Assembly: GCF_007991735.1 (NCBI RefSeq)
Contig: NZ_BJYX01000005.1
Location: 124,001-188,000, forward strand
Reading direction: 5' to 3'
DNA from: Terrabacter aerolatus
GTDB taxonomy: Bacteria > Actinomycetota > Actinomycetes > Actinomycetales > Dermatophilaceae
DNA: 64,000 nucleotides
The notes below the pieces were generated by a model, which searched no databases, had not been told where the DNA came from, and worked only from the letters and a program-made list of their open reading frames with translations. Position numbers and translations under genes: made by a program. Positions 7,524 to 17,252 of this stretch are shown one piece after another. Each line of letters starts with the position of its first letter. The stretch's first letter is position 1.

Positions 7524-8477
7524 TCAGTCGACGAGGCTGCCCCACGTGTTGTTGCCGACGACTCCGTCGACGACGAGACCCGTCTTCGACTGGTAGTCCC
7601 GCACGGCCGAGTCCGTCGCGGGGCCGAACGACCCGTCGACCGTCAGCGCGTAGCCGGCGTCGACGAGCTCGCGCTGGAGGCCCGTGACGGCGTCGCCGCT
7701 CGCACCCTGACGCAGCACGGGCAGGAGCGAGTACCACGTGGTGTCGCCCACGACCCCGTCGACGGTGAGGCCGTGCGCCGACTGGTAGCTGCGCACGGCG
7801 GAATCCGTTGCCGCGCCGAATGATCCGTCAGCGGTGACGCTGCGCCCGGAGGCCCGGAGGAGGTACTGGAGCGTGCGCACCGCGGTCCCGCTGCTTCCGC
7901 TGCGCAGCACCGGGAGACTCGTCTCCGTCGTGCCCCCGCCGGTGCCCCCCGTGCCGTACCGGGCGAGGACGTCGTCGGCATAGGCGATGCGTTGGGTCGT
8001 CGCGCACGTGCCGCACCGCTCGAACTTCTGCATGAAGACGGTCGTCGCCGAGTCGACCGACGTCGAGGCCCTGAGGTCCGCGAGGCCGTAGCCGCTGAAC
8101 GTCGACAGCTCGTACCAGGTGAAGTCGAGCTGGGCGCTCAGGCTGTAGCGGCTGCTGCCACTCAGGCCGGCGTGCCAGACGAGGTTGTCCCGCGAGTCGG
8201 TGTCCCAGCGGCCTCCCTCGCTCCACTGCGCGATGCCCATGCCCGGACCGCCGGGCTGGTCGGCGTAGGGGTTGATCGGGCTGCCCGACTCCTGGATGAG
8301 GTTGCCGACGATGCCGGCGGACTGGCGCTCGGTGAGGCCCTTGCCGACGAAGTAGTCGAAGGCGATCTCGTCGTTCGAGGCGGCGAGGGCGCTCGGCGCC
8401 GCGACGACGCCGAGGACGGCGACGGCCACACCGACGAGCAGGCCCGCCACGGCGCGCCGGGGGGTGGTGGGCGTCAT
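7524..8477 (-). CDS. Secreted peptidoglycan hydrolase with phage-type lysozyme and two PG-binding domains
   Basis: A 317-residue exported protein. Residues 1-33 are a signal peptide (RRAVAGLLVGVAVAVLGVVA, cleavage near ALA). Residues about 35-165 resemble the phage tail lysozyme family (FDYFVGKGLTERQSAGIVGN, LIQESG, PGGPGMGIAQWSEGGRWD), with a Glu suited to glycoside cleavage. Two peptidoglycan-binding type 1 domains follow (LRSGSSGTAVRTLQYLLR, DGSFGAATDSAVRSYQ; then LRQGASGDAVTGLQRELV, DGSFGPATDSAVRDYQ). The start ATG 8477 has a weak GAGGG upstream. It lies 34 bases downstream of a secreted M15 peptidase gene in the same direction, so the two wall enzymes probably form an operon that cuts both glycan and peptide. 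Confidence 0.87.
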   Translation of the reverse strand: MTPTTPRRAVAGLLVGVAVAVLGVVAAPSALAASNDEIAFDYFVGKGLTERQSAGIVGNLIQESGSPINPYADQPGGPGMGIAQWSEGGRWDTDSRDNLVWHAGLSGSSRYSLSAQLDFTWYELSTFSGYGLADLRASTSVDSATTVFMQKFERCGTCATTQRIAYADDVLARYGTGGTGGGTTETSLPVLRSGSSGTAVRTLQYLLRASGRSVTADGSFGAATDSAVRSYQSAHGLTVDGVVGDTTWYSLLPVLRQGASGDAVTGLQRELVDAGYALTVDGSFGPATDSAVRDYQSKTGLVVDGVVGNNTWGSLVD

Positions 8478-8511
8478 CGGACGGACCCTCTCTCTCCGGC
8501 TCCGCACGGGG

Positions 8512-9261
8512 TCACCAGCCCGCGCACACGTCGGCGTCCCACGTGATCGTGGTGCGGATGTCGACGTGGGCGTGGTCGTCGTGGGCCGGGTAGCCCGGAC
8601 CGAAGATCCCGCCGAAGCCGGCGGAGCGAGCCTGCTTGGCGATGCTGCAGATCGAGGTGGCGCCGTCACCGGGCACGAGGTCGAGCGCCCCACCGCTCAG
8701 GTGCACGCTGTTGCTCGCACCTCCGACCGAGGCGTTGCAGGCAGCATCGCGGAACCCGGAGGTGACCCGGAGCGGGTGGTCGCCGAGCTGGTGGCGCAAC
8801 GCCTCCGCGCGCCAGAGCGCCCGCTTCATGTTCTCCCTGTTGGCCGCCGTGCCGGTGAAGCCCTTGCCGCAGTTCTCGCTCGCCTCGGCGTAGCTGAAGT
8901 GGGCCGGGGAGCAGTCGGGGTCCTGCAGGGCGTAGATGGTGGAGAACGTCGCGGGGCCCGCGACGCCGTCCGCGGTGAGGCCGTATGCCTTCTGGAAGTT
9001 CGTGACGGCCGCCGTGGTCTGTGCCCCGTAGGAGCCGTCGACGGCCATGACCTGGCCACGGGGGACCCAACCGGCGACGCGGACCTGCAGCTCGGTGACG
9101 TCCGAGCCGGAGGCGCCGGACGCGAGGGTGCGGGGCCACGAGTAGCACTCGTCGGCGTGGGCAGCGGGGGCCGTCGCGGTGACGGTCGCGGTGGCGACGC
9201 CGAGTCCACCGAGGACGAGGGCGACGGCGGCGAAGGCGTGGGTGAGTGTGCTCCTGCGCAT
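8512..9261 (-). CDS. Secreted M15 family D-Ala-D-Ala carboxypeptidase-like protein with PG-binding domain
   Basis: A 249-residue exported zinc peptidase. Residues 1-36 are a signal peptide ending near AHA. A peptidoglycan-binding type 1 domain comes first (GASGSDVTELQVRVAGW, DGSYGAQTTAAVTNFQ). The M15 domain follows: VTSGFRDAACNASVGG, SNSVHLSGGALDL and DDHAHVDI carry the expected zinc ligands (His and Asp of HxxGxAxD, and the distal His). The start ATG 9261 is preceded by AAAGGA at 6-base spacing. It is the first gene of the wall-hydrolase pair and probably trims stem peptides outside the membrane. The family includes VanX/VanY and L-alanyl-D-glutamate endopeptidases, so the exact bond cut is unknown. 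Confidence 0.86.
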   Translation of the reverse strand: MRRSTLTHAFAAVALVLGGLGVATATVTATAPAAHADECYSWPRTLASGASGSDVTELQVRVAGWVPRGQVMAVDGSYGAQTTAAVTNFQKAYGLTADGVAGPATFSTIYALQDPDCSPAHFSYAEASENCGKGFTGTAANRENMKRALWRAEALRHQLGDHPLRVTSGFRDAACNASVGGASNSVHLSGGALDLVPGDGATSICSIAKQARSAGFGGIFGPGYPAHDDHAHVDIRTTITWDADVCAGW

Positions 9262-9331
9262 GCTGGTTCCTTTCGCGTGGTGCGTGGACCTACCTGCCGA
9301 GCGTGTCCGATTCGTCACGGTTTCGCGCGTC

Positions 9332-9361
9332 GAGCGCATGGGGAGAACTCCCCATGCGCTC
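9332..9361. terminator. Perfect 30-bp palindrome, probable terminator
   Basis: GAGCGCATGGGGAG, AA, CTCCCCATGCGCTC is an uninterrupted inverted repeat with 14-bp arms. It lies 95 bases after the stop of the left-going secreted-protein gene and 70 bases before the M15 peptidase start. A terminator for the former is the simplest reading. An operator for the peptidase gene is possible, since no T tract follows. Confidence 0.65.
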
Positions 9362-9455
9362 GTCGGCAGGTCAGGGTCACGCGGTCGACGCGGGCGGACG
9401 GCAGGTGGCGATGGCGCCTCCCTGCGCCACCGCCACCCCCTCCCCGGGGACGCCG

Positions 9456-11552
9456 CTAGGGCGTCACCTGGCTCACTCGGGTCGACCAGTTGCCCAGTGC
9501 CGCACGGGTGCCCGCCGCTCCGGGCGACGCCGCGCACGTACCGAGCTTGTTGTCACCCGTGGTCGCGCCGAGGAAACGGCCACCCCACGTCGCGTAGTCG
9601 CACGCGTGGGCGACGTACTCGCTCGCGATCCAGATCGAGCTGCCGTCGACGGCGGCCGCGCTGTAGTCGCCCCACCGGGTGCGAGGCGGGCTGCCGACCT
9701 GGGCCTTGTAGCTCGTGAACCCGTCGTCGGTGGCCTGCCCCTCGGCCGCGATCGAGATCGGGCCGGTCCCGACGAGGGCGTCGATGGCCGCGTAGCCGGC
9801 GCTCGGGAACTGCGTGTCGCCGGTGGCGCTGAAGGCCATGACGCCTCGACCACTCGCGGTGACCCCGATCGCCGGGTAGGTCAGGTCGTGCCCGGCCTGG
9901 CCGAGGTAGCCCTGCAGCGCCATCTTGGCCGACAGGGACCCGGAGGTCGTCGACGGCTTGACGATGAACCAGGCGATGCCGGCTCGCTGCGCCCCGGCGT
10001 CAGGGTTGAGCGCGGTGTCGAGCGCACCCCAGAGCTTGCCGTTGGCATACATGACCTGCTGCATGCGGGTGTCGTTCGAGTCGGGCGTGGAGACGACCTC
10101 GTCGTGCGCCGGCTGGCCACCGAAGAGGAGCCGCCAGCAGCCGACACCTGCGATCGTCGGCGTCGTCGTGTCGTTGATGCAGTAGCCCTGCGGGGTGTCG
10201 GTCGTGGGCGTCGTGCCGGCACCCTTCTGGTGCGCCTTCGGCGGGATGGCATACGTCTCCGACGGCAGGACCCTGTTGCTGAGGGACAGGGCCGGGGTCG
10301 ACGTGCCGAGCGACGCCGTGTTGGTCAGGGCCCACACGACGACCGTGCTCGAGACGTAGTTGCCGCCGGTCCCGGCGACCGGGTGCGTGGCCTCGTCGGC
10401 CGCGGTGGAGCTCATGAAGTACTCCGTGCCGTTCGCCGCCGTCTCGAAGGAGCCGGTGCCGGGCGACTGTGCGGGCCAGACCGTGAACCCGGGCTGCGTG
10501 GCGCCGGCGTCGCTCGGGAGCGCGACGGTGCCGGACGTGTCGATGTGCCGCGTCGTCACGGTCGCTGCACCGGCGGCGAGCTGGGACTTCGAGAGCGCGT
10601 AGATCTGCGCCCCGGCGAAGCCGCCAGAGTTCCACGGGTAGGCGTTCGTCGTCAGGTAGATCCCGTTCGCGTCGGCACCGATGTGCGGGTAGTCGCCGAG
10701 GTAGGGGCCGGGGTTGGCGCCACCGGTGTTCGTGCCGTCGTTGGTGACGTCGAGCTTGTAGATGTTCCACGAGCCGGTCGGGTTCGCCGTCTGGCTGACC
10801 GCGACGTCGAGGTGGTTCACCAGCGTGAGCGACCCGTTGGGCCTGGACTCCAGGGTGAGCACGGCGACGTAGAAGCGCTGCGTGGCCGCGTCGAAGAGGC
10901 AGACCGGGTCGGTGATGCTCTGGGCTCGCACGCCGGTAGACCGGTTGATCGCGGGGGCGTAGCCGAAGAAGGAGTTGAGGTCGACGGCGTGGCCGACGTC
11001 GGTGGGGAACCCCGAGACGATGTTGGTCGCGGTGTTGTCGGGCAGCTGCGAGGCACCGTTCTTGTCATAGACGTTGAGGACGTCGTTGACGGCCTCGAGG
11101 ACGAAGCCGTTGCCGACGCAGAGGGCCTGGTCCGGGGGCTCGACCGTGAACTGGTTGCCGCCGCGGGCATACCTCTGCTGGAAGAGGTTGAGCCCCTCGA
11201 AGGAGCTGCCGAGCTGGGGTTTGGACTTGGCCTTCTGCCCGCTGTGGACGCTGACCGACTTCCCCGAGGTGTGCCCGTTGGAGAGGCCGCGATCGGTGAT
11301 GGTGCCGGGATACGTCGGGGTGGCGGCCTGGTCGTCGGTCTCGCCGACGAACTCGGTCTGGGTCGCGTCGTTGCTGCCGGACGGGGTGAACGCCCCCGTC
11401 GTCGCGGTGGAGGTGCCCACGAGTCAGGCAGAGGCACCGGGGTCGGCGTGGGCGGCGGTCTGGGTCATGGAGAGTCCCAGGGCCGCTGCCGCGAGGACCG
11501 GGACGGAGATGGCACTGATGCGCCTGCGGCGCGACGTACGAGAACCAGCCAT
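9456..11552 (-). pseudogene. Secreted protein of unknown function, interrupted by one in-frame TGA
   Basis: The reading frame starts at ATG 11552 and codes for a clear signal peptide (MAGSRTSRRRRISAIS, then VPVLAAAALGLSM, ending AHADPGASA). Codon 43 is TGA (11424-11426). The same frame then stays open for 655 codons to 9456. The downstream part looks fully preserved: GLNLFQQRYARGGNQFTVEP, PDQALCVGNGFVLEAVNDVL, DYPHIGADANGIYLTTNAYP, RTRWGDYSAAAVDG, with four-plus Cys and no further stops. Its repeats of short beta-like segments suggest a propeller-type extracellular protein, but I do not recognise a function. As read, the signal peptide is cut from the mature domain. It may be a nonsense mutation, a sequence error or TGA readthrough; restart at GTG 11420 would give a non-secreted protein. 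Confidence 0.75.
11424..11426 (-). other. In-frame TGA between signal peptide and mature domain
   Basis: On the coding strand the context is GCC TGA CTC GTG. The TGA follows 42 sense codons and is followed in frame by the complete mature domain. A GTG lies two codons later without a ribosome site. Confidence 0.9.
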
Positions 11553-11737
11553 GAGCTCCCCTTCGAGGAAGTGGAGCCCGTCCGGGGCAGGTCCGGTCGA
11601 TGGACGAGGGGGCGCGCCGGGGGCGGGCGAGGATGGACGAACAGGTGAGGGCCCTCGGCGCCGGGTCGCTCAGACGTGCACCTCGAACTCTGGCACCGCC
11701 CGTCAGGGCGTGTCCACAGAATCGGTGAAGACGGGGT

Positions 11738-12376
11738 TCAGGCACCGTCCAGCCGTGCCTCCACGGCACGCTCGACGACGTGGTCGACGATGCCGAAGTC
11801 GACCGCCTGCTGCGCGGTCATCACCGCGTCGCGGTCGGTGTCGAGACGCAGCTGCGCCACGGACCGTCCGGTGTGCTGGCTCAGCACCTCCTCGACCTGG
11901 GCGCGCACGCGCAGCAGCTCGTCCGCCTGGAGCGCGAGGTCGCTGACGGTCCCCTGTCCGCCCGCAGACGGCTGGTGGAGCAGCACGCGCTAGTGCCGGA
12001 GGGCGAAACGCCGTCCCGGCTCCCCTGCCGCGAGGAGCACGGCCGCAGCCGAGGCGGCCTGCCCGAGGCAGTACGTCGCGACGGGCGACGGCACGAACTG
12101 CATCGTGTCGTAGACGGCCATGAGTGCCGTGAACGAGCCGCCGGGGCTGTTGACGTAGAGCGAGACCTCCCGGTCGGGTGCGATGTCGGCGAGGTGGAGC
12201 AGCTGCGCCATGACGACGTTCGCGACGCCGTCGTCGATCTCGCTGCCCACGAAGATGATCCGCTCCTGCAGCAGCCGGCTGTAGATGTCGAGGCTGCGCT
12301 CCCCTGCCGGGGTGCGCTCGATGACGTAGGGGATCGTGTAGCTGCTCGCCACGGGTTGCGACCGTGACCCGTTCAC
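11738..12376 (-). pseudogene. ATP-dependent Clp protease proteolytic subunit (second copy), interrupted by in-frame TAG
   Basis: The frame from GTG 12376 to the stop at 11738 encodes a complete ClpP of 213 codons except for TAG at codon 129. Before it: [40 protein letters not shown] and [14 protein letters not shown] with catalytic Ser109. After it: [13 protein letters not shown] with His134, and LDTDRD with Asp183. Counting TAG as one residue gives the same Ser-His-Asp spacing (25 and 49) as the intact upstream copy, so nothing has been inserted or lost. The stop replaces the Ala/Ser of the family motif FALPN(A/S)R; a TCG to TAG change is the simplest origin. The start overlaps the stop of the first clpP (GTGA). 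As read, the product would lack two catalytic residues. Confidence 0.85.
11990..11992 (-). other. In-frame TAG inside clpP copy 2
   Basis: The coding-strand context is CGG CAC TAG CGC GTG CTG. It falls five codons before the catalytic His codon. Both flanks align without gap to ClpP. Confidence 0.92.
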
Positions 12377-12981
12377 CGCAGTCCGACCTTGCGCTCGACG
12401 CCGACCGGGCGCACGTCGGTCAGCGACGTGACGACGTGGTCGACGATCCCGTATGCCGCAGCCTCCTCGGCGCTGAACCAGCGGTCGCGCTCGCTGTCGT
12501 GGGTGACCTGCTCGACGGTCTGGCCGGTGTGCTCGGCCTGCAGCTCGTTGACGCGGCGCTTGACGGCCTTGAGGTTGGCGGCCTGGACCTCGACGTCGGC
12601 CGCGGTGCCCTGGATGCCGGCGGACGGCTGGTGCATCATGATCCGCGCGTTGGGCAGCGCGAAGCGCTTGCCGGGAGTTCCCGCGCCGAGCAGGAACTGG
12701 CCCATGGAGGCCGCGAACCCGACGGCGAGGGTGGAGACGTCGTTGGGGATGACCCGCATCGTGTCGTAGATGGCGAGCCCGGCGGTGACGGAGCCGCCGG
12801 GGCTGTTGACGTAGAGGCTGATGTCGGAACGCGGGTCGCGCGCCGAGAGCAGGAGCAGCTGGGCCGTGATCCGGTTGGCGATCGGGTCGTCGACCTCCGC
12901 CCCGAGGACGATGATCCGCTGGTGGAGCAGCTGCATCGAGAGCTGGTCGTCCAGGGCGGCGGGGATGGGCATGTCGGTCAT
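12373..12981 (-). CDS. clpP: ATP-dependent Clp protease proteolytic subunit (first copy)
   Basis: A 202-residue serine peptidase that forms the barrel of the Clp protease with ATPases ClpX or ClpC. The catalytic triad is visible: Ser92 ([10 protein letters not shown]), His117 ([11 protein letters not shown]) and Asp166 (HDSERDRW). [20 protein letters not shown] is also conserved. The start is ATG 12981 or ATG 12972; both lie close to GGGTGG. The second clpP overlaps the stop by four bases. Neither tig nor clpX, which usually adjoin the main actinobacterial clpP1P2 operon, is nearby, so this looks like an accessory pair of the type seen in Streptomyces (clpP3P4). An AGC-centred dyad abuts its -10 region, matching one near the ClgR-like gene. 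Confidence 0.92.
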   Translation of the reverse strand: MTDMPIPAALDDQLSMQLLHQRIIVLGAEVDDPIANRITAQLLLLSARDPRSDISLYVNSPGGSVTAGLAIYDTMRVIPNDVSTLAVGFAASMGQFLLGAGTPGKRFALPNARIMMHQPSAGIQGTAADVEVQAANLKAVKRRVNELQAEHTGQTVEQVTHDSERDRWFSAEEAAAYGIVDHVVTSLTDVRPVGVERKVGLR

Positions 12982-13034
12982 CCACCCAGCATCGGGACTG
13001 CGGTCCAGGTCCGGGATCCCGCTCCGCCACGGGC

Positions 13035-13055
13035 AGATTAGCCGACAGCGTAGGC
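13035..13055 (-). promoter_or_regulatory. clpP promoter with AGC-centred dyad (site A)
   Basis: On the - strand, TAATCT (13040-13035) makes a good -10. Directly upstream is GCCTACGCTGTCGGC, an imperfect dyad around GCT/AGC (13041-13055) related to site B at 6903-6917. No -35 consensus is seen 17 bases upstream, as expected for an activator-dependent promoter. The predicted start point is near 13028, about 47 bases before the clpP ATG. Confidence 0.5.
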
Positions 13056-13101
13056 CACCCTGCCGATATCCCGCTGGCGCGTCGGCTCGCCGGGCACGAC
13101 G

Positions 13102-13659
13102 ATGGGTCGCATGGCCGGAGACACGTATCCCGACATGTGGGTCGACCCCGAGGACGACCCACGGTCGCAGGAGGCGCTCCTCGGCGACGAGCGGACGACC
13201 CTGCTCGACTACCTGGCCAACTACCGGCTGACGTTGGAGCTGAAGTGCTCCGGGCTCGAGCCGGAGCAGCTCGCCATGCGGTCGGTGCCACCGTCGACGA
13301 TGTCGCTGCTGGGACTCGTGCGCCATCTCGCGCAGGTCGAGCAGACGTGGTGGCGGCGCGTCATGGCCGGGGACGACACGCCCTACCTCTACCGCCGGCC
13401 CGACGACCGCGACGCCGACTTCACCGGGGCCGTCGGCGAGGAGTCCGTCGTCACCGAGGCGTGGACACGGTGGCGCGAGGAGACGGCACACGGCGACGCG
13501 TTCGTCGCGGCGGCCGAGTCGCTCGACCTCGTCAGCCTCGACCCGGCCAACCCGATCAACCTGCGCGAGGTCCTCGTCCACCTCATCGAGGAGTACGCAC
13601 GACACTGCGGCCACGCGGACCTGCTCCGGGAGTGCGTCGACGGCGCGACCGGCCAGTGA
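13102..13659 (+). CDS. DinB/DUF664 family protein
   Basis: A 185-residue four-helix protein of the DinB-like metal-dependent thiol transferase superfamily. Markers are [19 protein letters not shown] (residues about 38-56), [20 protein letters not shown] with the first metal-type His (about 74-93), and [20 protein letters not shown] near the C-terminus with paired His residues. These HxxxE and HxxGHxD-type positions match the DUF664 branch, in which many actinobacterial members are thought to use mycothiol or bacillithiol. The substrate is unknown. The start may be ATG 13102 or ATG 13111; no clear ribosome site distinguishes them. It is divergent from clpP and 25 bases upstream of an FAD dehydrogenase gene. 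A second DUF664 gene lies at 37852-38394. Confidence 0.83.
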   Translation: MGRMAGDTYPDMWVDPEDDPRSQEALLGDERTTLLDYLANYRLTLELKCSGLEPEQLAMRSVPPSTMSLLGLVRHLAQVEQTWWRRVMAGDDTPYLYRRPDDRDADFTGAVGEESVVTEAWTRWREETAHGDAFVAAAESLDLVSLDPANPINLREVLVHLIEEYARHCGHADLLRECVDGATGQ

Positions 13660-13684
13660 CCGCCCGGATGACATGATCGGACCC

Positions 13685-15331
<1,647 letters not shown>

Positions 15332-15346
15332 CCTCCCCCCTTCTTG

Positions 15347-15400
15347 CCGGTCGAGGTGACCCCGGCGGCCACGGGCCTGTCGGGATCACCTCGAACGGGG
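15347..15400. repeat. REP-like 54-bp palindromic element, copy A (also a likely terminator)
   Basis: CCGGTCGAGGTGAC, 25 GC-rich bases, then TCACCTCGA followed by ACGGGG. The arms TCGAGGTGA/TCACCTCGA are exact. It separates the convergent FAD dehydrogenase and MFS genes and could terminate both. Its two ends differ slightly (GGTCGAGG versus GTTCGAGG in reverse), and copy B at 37596-37649 has the same ends in swapped order with the same 25-base core length. Confidence 0.7.
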
Positions 15401-15411
15401 ACGCGGGCACG

Positions 15412-16644
15412 TCAGCCGATGACGACCGGCTCGTCGTGCACGCTCGGGGCGGGGACCGGGGCCGTCCGGCGCTCAGCCGAGGTGGCGACGAGGAGGACGA
15501 CCAGCCCCAGGGTCGCGAAGGCCGCGCCGACCCAGAGCGGTGAGGTCCAGCCGAGGCCGGCGCTGATCGCGAGGCCGGAGATCCACACGCCGAGGAAGTT
15601 GCCGACGTTGAAGGCGGCGATGTTGGCCGAGGACGCCATGGTCGGGGCGCCGGACGCGTGACCGAGGACGCGCATCTGCAGGCCGGGCACGGTGGCGAAG
15701 CCGAAGAAGCCCATGGCCAGCAGCATCGCCGCCGAACCGACCTTGCTGCCCGAGAGCAGCGCGAACCCGACGAGCGAGACCGCCAGCGCGAGCGTCAGCA
15801 CCACGAGCGTTCGGGCGAGGGCCCGGTCGGCCCAGCGGCCGCCGAGGAGGTTGCCGACGAAGAGCCCGACGCCGAAGAGGACGAGCAGCCACGGCACGGC
15901 CGACTCGCCGAAGCCGGTGACGCGGGTCAGGAGCGGCTCGACGTACATGAACGCACCGAACATGCCGCCGAAGACGAGGACGGTCATGGCGAGCGAGAGC
16001 CAGACCTGGCGGTTGCGGAACGCCGCGAGCTCGGCACGCAGGGTCGCGGCGCGTCCGACGGGCTGGGCCGGCTCACCCGGCTCACCGTCCCTCGTCTCGG
16101 CAGTGTCCGGGACGAGGACCGCGATGCCTGCCGCGGCGACGACGCCGACCAGGGCGATGACGGCGAAGGTCGCTCGCCAGCCCCACTGCTGCCCGACGAA
16201 GGTGCCGAGTGGGACGCCGAGCACGTTGGCGAGCGTCAGGCCGCCGAACATGATCGAGATGGCGCCGGCCTTGCGGTCCGCGGGCACGAGCGAGGCGGCG
16301 AGCACCGAGCCGATGCCGAAGAACGCGCCGTGGGCCAGCGCCGCGACGACGCGTCCGGCGAGCAGCATGCCGTAGCCGGTGGCGACCGCCGAGAGCGTGT
16401 TGCCCACGACGAAGAGCACCATGAGCGCCAGGAGCGCGCGCTTGGGCCGCCAGGCACCGAGCACCGGCGTGAGGCCGAGCGCCCCGACGACGACGGCGAG
16501 GGCGTAGCCGCTGATGAGGTAGCCGGCCGTGGGGATGCTGACCCCCATGTCGGTGGCGACTGTGCTGATGAGGCCGGCGATGACGAACTCCGTCAGGCCG
16601 ATGCCGAAGCCCCCGAGGGCGAGGGCGATGAGACCGAGTGGCAT
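15412..16644 (-). CDS. MFS transporter, DHA1 (AraJ/drug efflux-like)
   Basis: A 410-residue protein with 12 predicted membrane helices of the major facilitator superfamily, acting as a proton-driven exporter in the membrane. Markers are LGGFGIGLTEFVIAGLISTV (helix 1), GYALAVVVGALGLTPVLGAW with RPKRALL (helix 2 and loop), the helix-5 antiporter-type segment FGGLTLANVLGVPLGTFVGQ, and a C-terminal half beginning QVWLSLAMTVLVFGG. The start ATG 16644 is preceded by GGAG at 6-base spacing. It is divergent from a MarR regulator across a 137-bp gap that holds a long inverted repeat, the usual arrangement for a MarR-repressed efflux pump. The substrate is unknown. Confidence 0.9.
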   Translation of the reverse strand: MPLGLIALALGGFGIGLTEFVIAGLISTVATDMGVSIPTAGYLISGYALAVVVGALGLTPVLGAWRPKRALLALMVLFVVGNTLSAVATGYGMLLAGRVVAALAHGAFFGIGSVLAASLVPADRKAGAISIMFGGLTLANVLGVPLGTFVGQQWGWRATFAVIALVGVVAAAGIAVLVPDTAETRDGEPGEPAQPVGRAATLRAELAAFRNRQVWLSLAMTVLVFGGMFGAFMYVEPLLTRVTGFGESAVPWLLVLFGVGLFVGNLLGGRWADRALARTLVVLTLALAVSLVGFALLSGSKVGSAAMLLAMGFFGFATVPGLQMRVLGHASGAPTMASSANIAAFNVGNFLGVWISGLAISAGLGWTSPLWVGAAFATLGLVVLLVATSAERRTAPVPAPSVHDEPVVIG

Positions 16645-16708
16645 GGGTTCTCCGAGTCCTTCCGGGCGGGACGCGATCGTCCGGGCCGAGCCTCTCTGCT
16701 TTCGCCGG

Positions 16709-16774
16709 TATGCCGCGTGTGCAACCAATTGACGTCGGCGACGTTAGTTGCACACGCGGCATATTGCAAACGCG
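16709..16774. promoter_or_regulatory. 17-bp inverted repeat and direct repeat, MarR operator candidate
   Basis: TATGCCGCGTGTGCAAC (16709-16725) and GTTGCACACGCGGCATA (16747-16763) are exact inverted copies 21 bases apart. A further partial copy, TTGCAAACGCG (16764-16774), repeats TTGCACACGCG (16748-16758) in direct orientation and ends just before the MarR start. The layout suits binding of several MarR dimers that block both divergent promoters. Confidence 0.75.
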
Positions 16775-16781
16775 CGTTATG

Positions 16782-17243
16782 ATGGGACGCATGGGTATCG
16801 CTGACTCCGCCGTCGAGGTGCGCGCCTCCGGGTGGCGCACCCTCGCCGCCCTGCACGGGCACATCGAGGGCGCCCTCGAGCGTGAACTCGTCCGGCGCCA
16901 CGAGCTGTCCGTCGTCGAGTTCACGGTCCTCGACGCCCTGTCCCGCCAGGACGGCTGGCATATGCGCATGAGCCAGCTCGCGCGAGCCGCGGCCCTGTCG
17001 TCGTCGGCCACCACGCGGCTCGTCAACCGGCTCGAGGACCGTGGCCTGCTGACCCGGGTGCTCTGCGCCGACGACCGCCGCGGCATCTACACCGAGCTGA
17101 CGGACCGCGGCTGGGCGCTCTACCGCGAGACCGCACCCACCCACGACGAGGTGCTCGAGGCGTCGCTCCAGACCGCGGGCGACGTGCCCGAGCTGGCCTC
17201 GCTCGTCGAGTTCCTGCACCGCGCGGAGCCCGCGCGGACCTGA
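16782..17243 (+). CDS. MarR family transcriptional regulator
   Basis: A protein of about 153 residues with a winged helix. Residues about 45-110 include LSVVEFTVLDALSRQDGWHM, RMSQLARAAALSSSATTRLV (recognition helix), NRLEDRGLLTRVLCADDRRG and the wing IYTELTDRGWALY. This is the standard MarR fold with an N-terminal dimer helix (WRTLAALHGHIEGALERELV). Starts at ATG 16782 or ATG 16791 are both possible; neither has a strong ribosome site, so the transcript may have almost no leader. The inverted repeat directly upstream and the divergent MFS gene make it the likely repressor of that pump. The stop is 9 bases from that of the convergent PAP2 gene. Confidence 0.9.
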   Translation: MGRMGIADSAVEVRASGWRTLAALHGHIEGALERELVRRHELSVVEFTVLDALSRQDGWHMRMSQLARAAALSSSATTRLVNRLEDRGLLTRVLCADDRRGIYTELTDRGWALYRETAPTHDEVLEASLQTAGDVPELASLVEFLHRAEPART

Positions 17244-17252
17244 CCCGCCGCG

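Noticed and set aside
9262-9331. GTGAC-N6-GACAC upstream of the M15 peptidase gene as an MtrA box
   Set aside because: The two half-sites fit the MtrA direct repeat only loosely and no second site was found, so I did not list it.
15347-15400. Reading copy A of the palindrome only as a terminator
   Set aside because: The same ends and core length occur at 37596-37649 within a gene, so a repeated element explains both better.
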